This document shows, piece by piece, positions 6,366-7,859 of a stretch of 7,859 bases of DNA. Origin of the DNA: Pseudomonadota bacterium (lineage in GTDB: Bacteria > Pseudomonadota > Gammaproteobacteria > Steroidobacterales > Steroidobacteraceae); the NCBI GenBank assembly GCA_021820785.1, contig JAKADE010000110.1, positions 1 through 7,859 on the forward strand. Direction: 5' to 3'. The notes under the pieces were generated by a model. It was not told where the DNA came from, ran no database searches, and worked only from the letters and a program-made list of their open reading frames with translations. The translations under genes were made by a program, and so were the position numbers. Within the stretch, counting starts at the first letter, position 1. Each line of letters starts with the position of its first letter.

Positions 6366-7859
6366 ATGAGCGACACCAAGCGAAGCCGTTTCTTCCGGCG
6401 CGGGATCGATGTGCTGGCGGCCGCCTCGGCGCTGACGCTGGCCGCGGCAGCCGTTCCGGCCATGGCGAAGACGGCGCACGCCGCGCCGAGCGCCGCCCAT
6501 GCCAACCCGTACTTCAGCACCGCGACCAGCACGACCTCGGGCACGGTCACGGTCGAAGGCAAGACCATTCACTACCACGCCGTCGCGGGCATGATTCTCG
6601 TGCACGCCGCCGGCTGGAACGACGCCACGGACGCCTACGGGACGGGGGAGAACTCCGGCAAGGCGAAGCAGCCCGCCGAATCCTCCATGTTCTACGTCGC
6701 CTACTTCAAGGACGGCACCCACCCGAGCAAGCGCCCGATCACCTTCCTCTACAATGGTGGCCCGGGCTCTTCGACCGTGTGGCTGCACATGGGTGCCTTC
6801 GGACCGGTGCGGGTAGTGACCAATGATCACACCCACACCCCGGCAGCGCCCTATCAGCTGGTGAACAACCAGTACAGCCTGCTCAACTCCAGCGATCTGG
6901 TGTTCATCGATGCCCCCGGAACCGGCTACAGCCGCGTGCGTGGCCCCGATCCGGCCAAGCATTTCTTCGGGGTGGACCAGGACGTGCACGCGTTCTCGCA
7001 GTTCATCATGAAGTTCCTGACCCAATACGGACGCTGGAACTCTCCGAAGTATCTGCTCGGCGAGAGCTATGGAACCCCCCGTTCTGCGGCTCTGATCAAC
7101 GTGCTGGAGACGCACGACAACGTCGACTTCAATGGCGTGATCCTGCTCTCACAGATCCTCAACTACAACGCTTCAACGGGGTTGGCTCAGTTCGATCCGG
7201 GGCTCGATCTGCCATACGAGCTCGCACTGCCCAGCATGACGGCCACCGCGTGGTATCACCACAAGCTCCCCGACAGCTCGCAGCCGCTGAAGCCGCTGCT
7301 CGCCAAGGTCGAGCAGTTCGCCATGACCAACTATGCCCAGGCACTGCGCGACGGCTCGCAGCTCAGCGCCTCGAAGTTCGCCGCAATCGCTGCCCAGCTG
7401 CACGAGTACACCGGTCTGCCGGTGGCATACATCGAGAAAGCCAATCTGCGCATCGATGGCGGGCAGTTTGAGCACGAGCTGCTCGCGGATCAGGACGAGA
7501 CCACCGGTCGCCTCGACACGCGCTTTGCGGGCCCCTCGATGAACCCGCTCAGCGAACGCGCGGAGTACGACCCGCAGGCCGCGGCCATCAGCTCCGCATA
7601 CGTCTCGGCGTTCAATGCATACGTGCACTCGGACCTGCACTACGGCAAGGGGATGAAGTACCTGCCGGAGATCCCGCTGTGGCGCACCTGGGACTTCAAG
7701 CACCGCGCCCCCGGGGTGGCCTACGGGTTCCCGCAGGCACTCAACGTGATGCCGGACCTCGCGAGCGCCATGAAGTATGACCCCGACCTGAAAGTCATGC
7801 TCAATGGCGGGTACTTCGATCTCGCCACGCCCTTCTACGAAGGCATTTACGAGATGGAA
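6366..7859 (+). CDS. Secreted S10 serine carboxypeptidase (copy 2), 3' end missing
   Basis: This paralogue of the preceding gene is open for 498 codons to the window edge. By alignment with copy 1 about 50 residues are missing, including the expected catalytic His. Seen: NGGPGSS at 130-136, nucleophile Ser234 in GESYG and Asp485 in LNGGYFDLATPF. Across the region from RPITF to AWYHH, 133 of 177 positions are identical to copy 1 by eye count, with no gaps. The N-terminus differs. It has a long basic n-region (KRSRFFRRG, 5-13), a hydrophobic alanine-rich core (about 14-30) and a likely signal peptidase I site after AMA (residue 34), with no lipobox. Arg11-Arg12 followed by Gly-Ile resembles a twin-arginine signal, but Asp15 weakens the match, so Sec export is also possible. 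The linker before the catalytic domain is rich in A, S and T. Start choice is firm, given the AGGAGG just upstream. Confidence 0.94.
   Translation, partial: MSDTKRSRFFRRGIDVLAAASALTLAAAAVPAMAKTAHAAPSAAHANPYFSTATSTTSGTVTVEGKTIHYHAVAGMILVHAAGWNDATDAYGTGENSGKAKQPAESSMFYVAYFKDGTHPSKRPITFLYNGGPGSSTVWLHMGAFGPVRVVTNDHTHTPAAPYQLVNNQYSLLNSSDLVFIDAPGTGYSRVRGPDPAKHFFGVDQDVHAFSQFIMKFLTQYGRWNSPKYLLGESYGTPRSAALINVLETHDNVDFNGVILLSQILNYNASTGLAQFDPGLDLPYELALPSMTATAWYHHKLPDSSQPLKPLLAKVEQFAMTNYAQALRDGSQLSASKFAAIAAQLHEYTGLPVAYIEKANLRIDGGQFEHELLADQDETTGRLDTRFAGPSMNPLSERAEYDPQAAAISSAYVSAFNAYVHSDLHYGKGMKYLPEIPLWRTWDFKHRAPGVAYGFPQALNVMPDLASAMKYDPDLKVMLNGGYFDLATPFYEGIYEME

Overview
The window is high-GC, densely coding chromosomal DNA. 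All its recognisable genes fit a gammaproteobacterium. The MurJ, AcuI/YhdH-type and PcaF/PaaJ-type proteins look proteobacterial, and tandem S10 serine carboxypeptidases with export signals would suit a free-living Xanthomonadales- or Nevskiales-like soil or water organism. That placement is inference. No phage, insertion sequence, tRNA, rRNA or CRISPR was seen.

Layout, left to right. (1) Positions 1-862, minus strand: the N-terminal 287 codons of the lipid II flippase MurJ, cut by the window edge. (2) 1067-2068, minus strand: a complete AcuI/YhdH-type NADPH-dependent acrylyl-CoA reductase. (3) 2191-3396, plus strand: a complete PcaF/PaaJ-type thiolase, divergent from the reductase across 122 bp that hold a candidate promoter. 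(4) 3401-4096, minus strand: a fumarylacetoacetate-hydrolase-family enzyme resembling fumarylpyruvate hydrolase. It is convergent with the thiolase, with only 4 bp between the stop codons, and an imperfect hairpin lies over both. (5) 4183-4377, minus strand: a probable 64-residue membrane protein of unknown function. (6) 4378-4746: 369 bp with no recognisable gene. (7) 4747-6363 and 6366-7859 (the latter running off the end), plus strand: two paralogous secreted S10 serine carboxypeptidases in tandem. They are separated by 2 bp, and the second gene's ribosome-binding site lies inside the end of the first.

How the genes may work together. The thiolase, the reductase and the FAH-family enzyme all suit breakdown of aromatic or organic acids: thiolytic cleavage of a 3-oxoacyl-CoA, reduction of acrylyl-CoA, and cleavage of a fumaryl-keto acid. 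They lie in different transcription units and do not form a complete pathway here. The two S10 peptidases form one probable operon for extracytoplasmic peptide trimming. They share very similar catalytic regions but carry different N-terminal export signals, so they may act in different places. This pair is the most distinctive feature of the window. I saw no clear evidence of a wholly new biological system.
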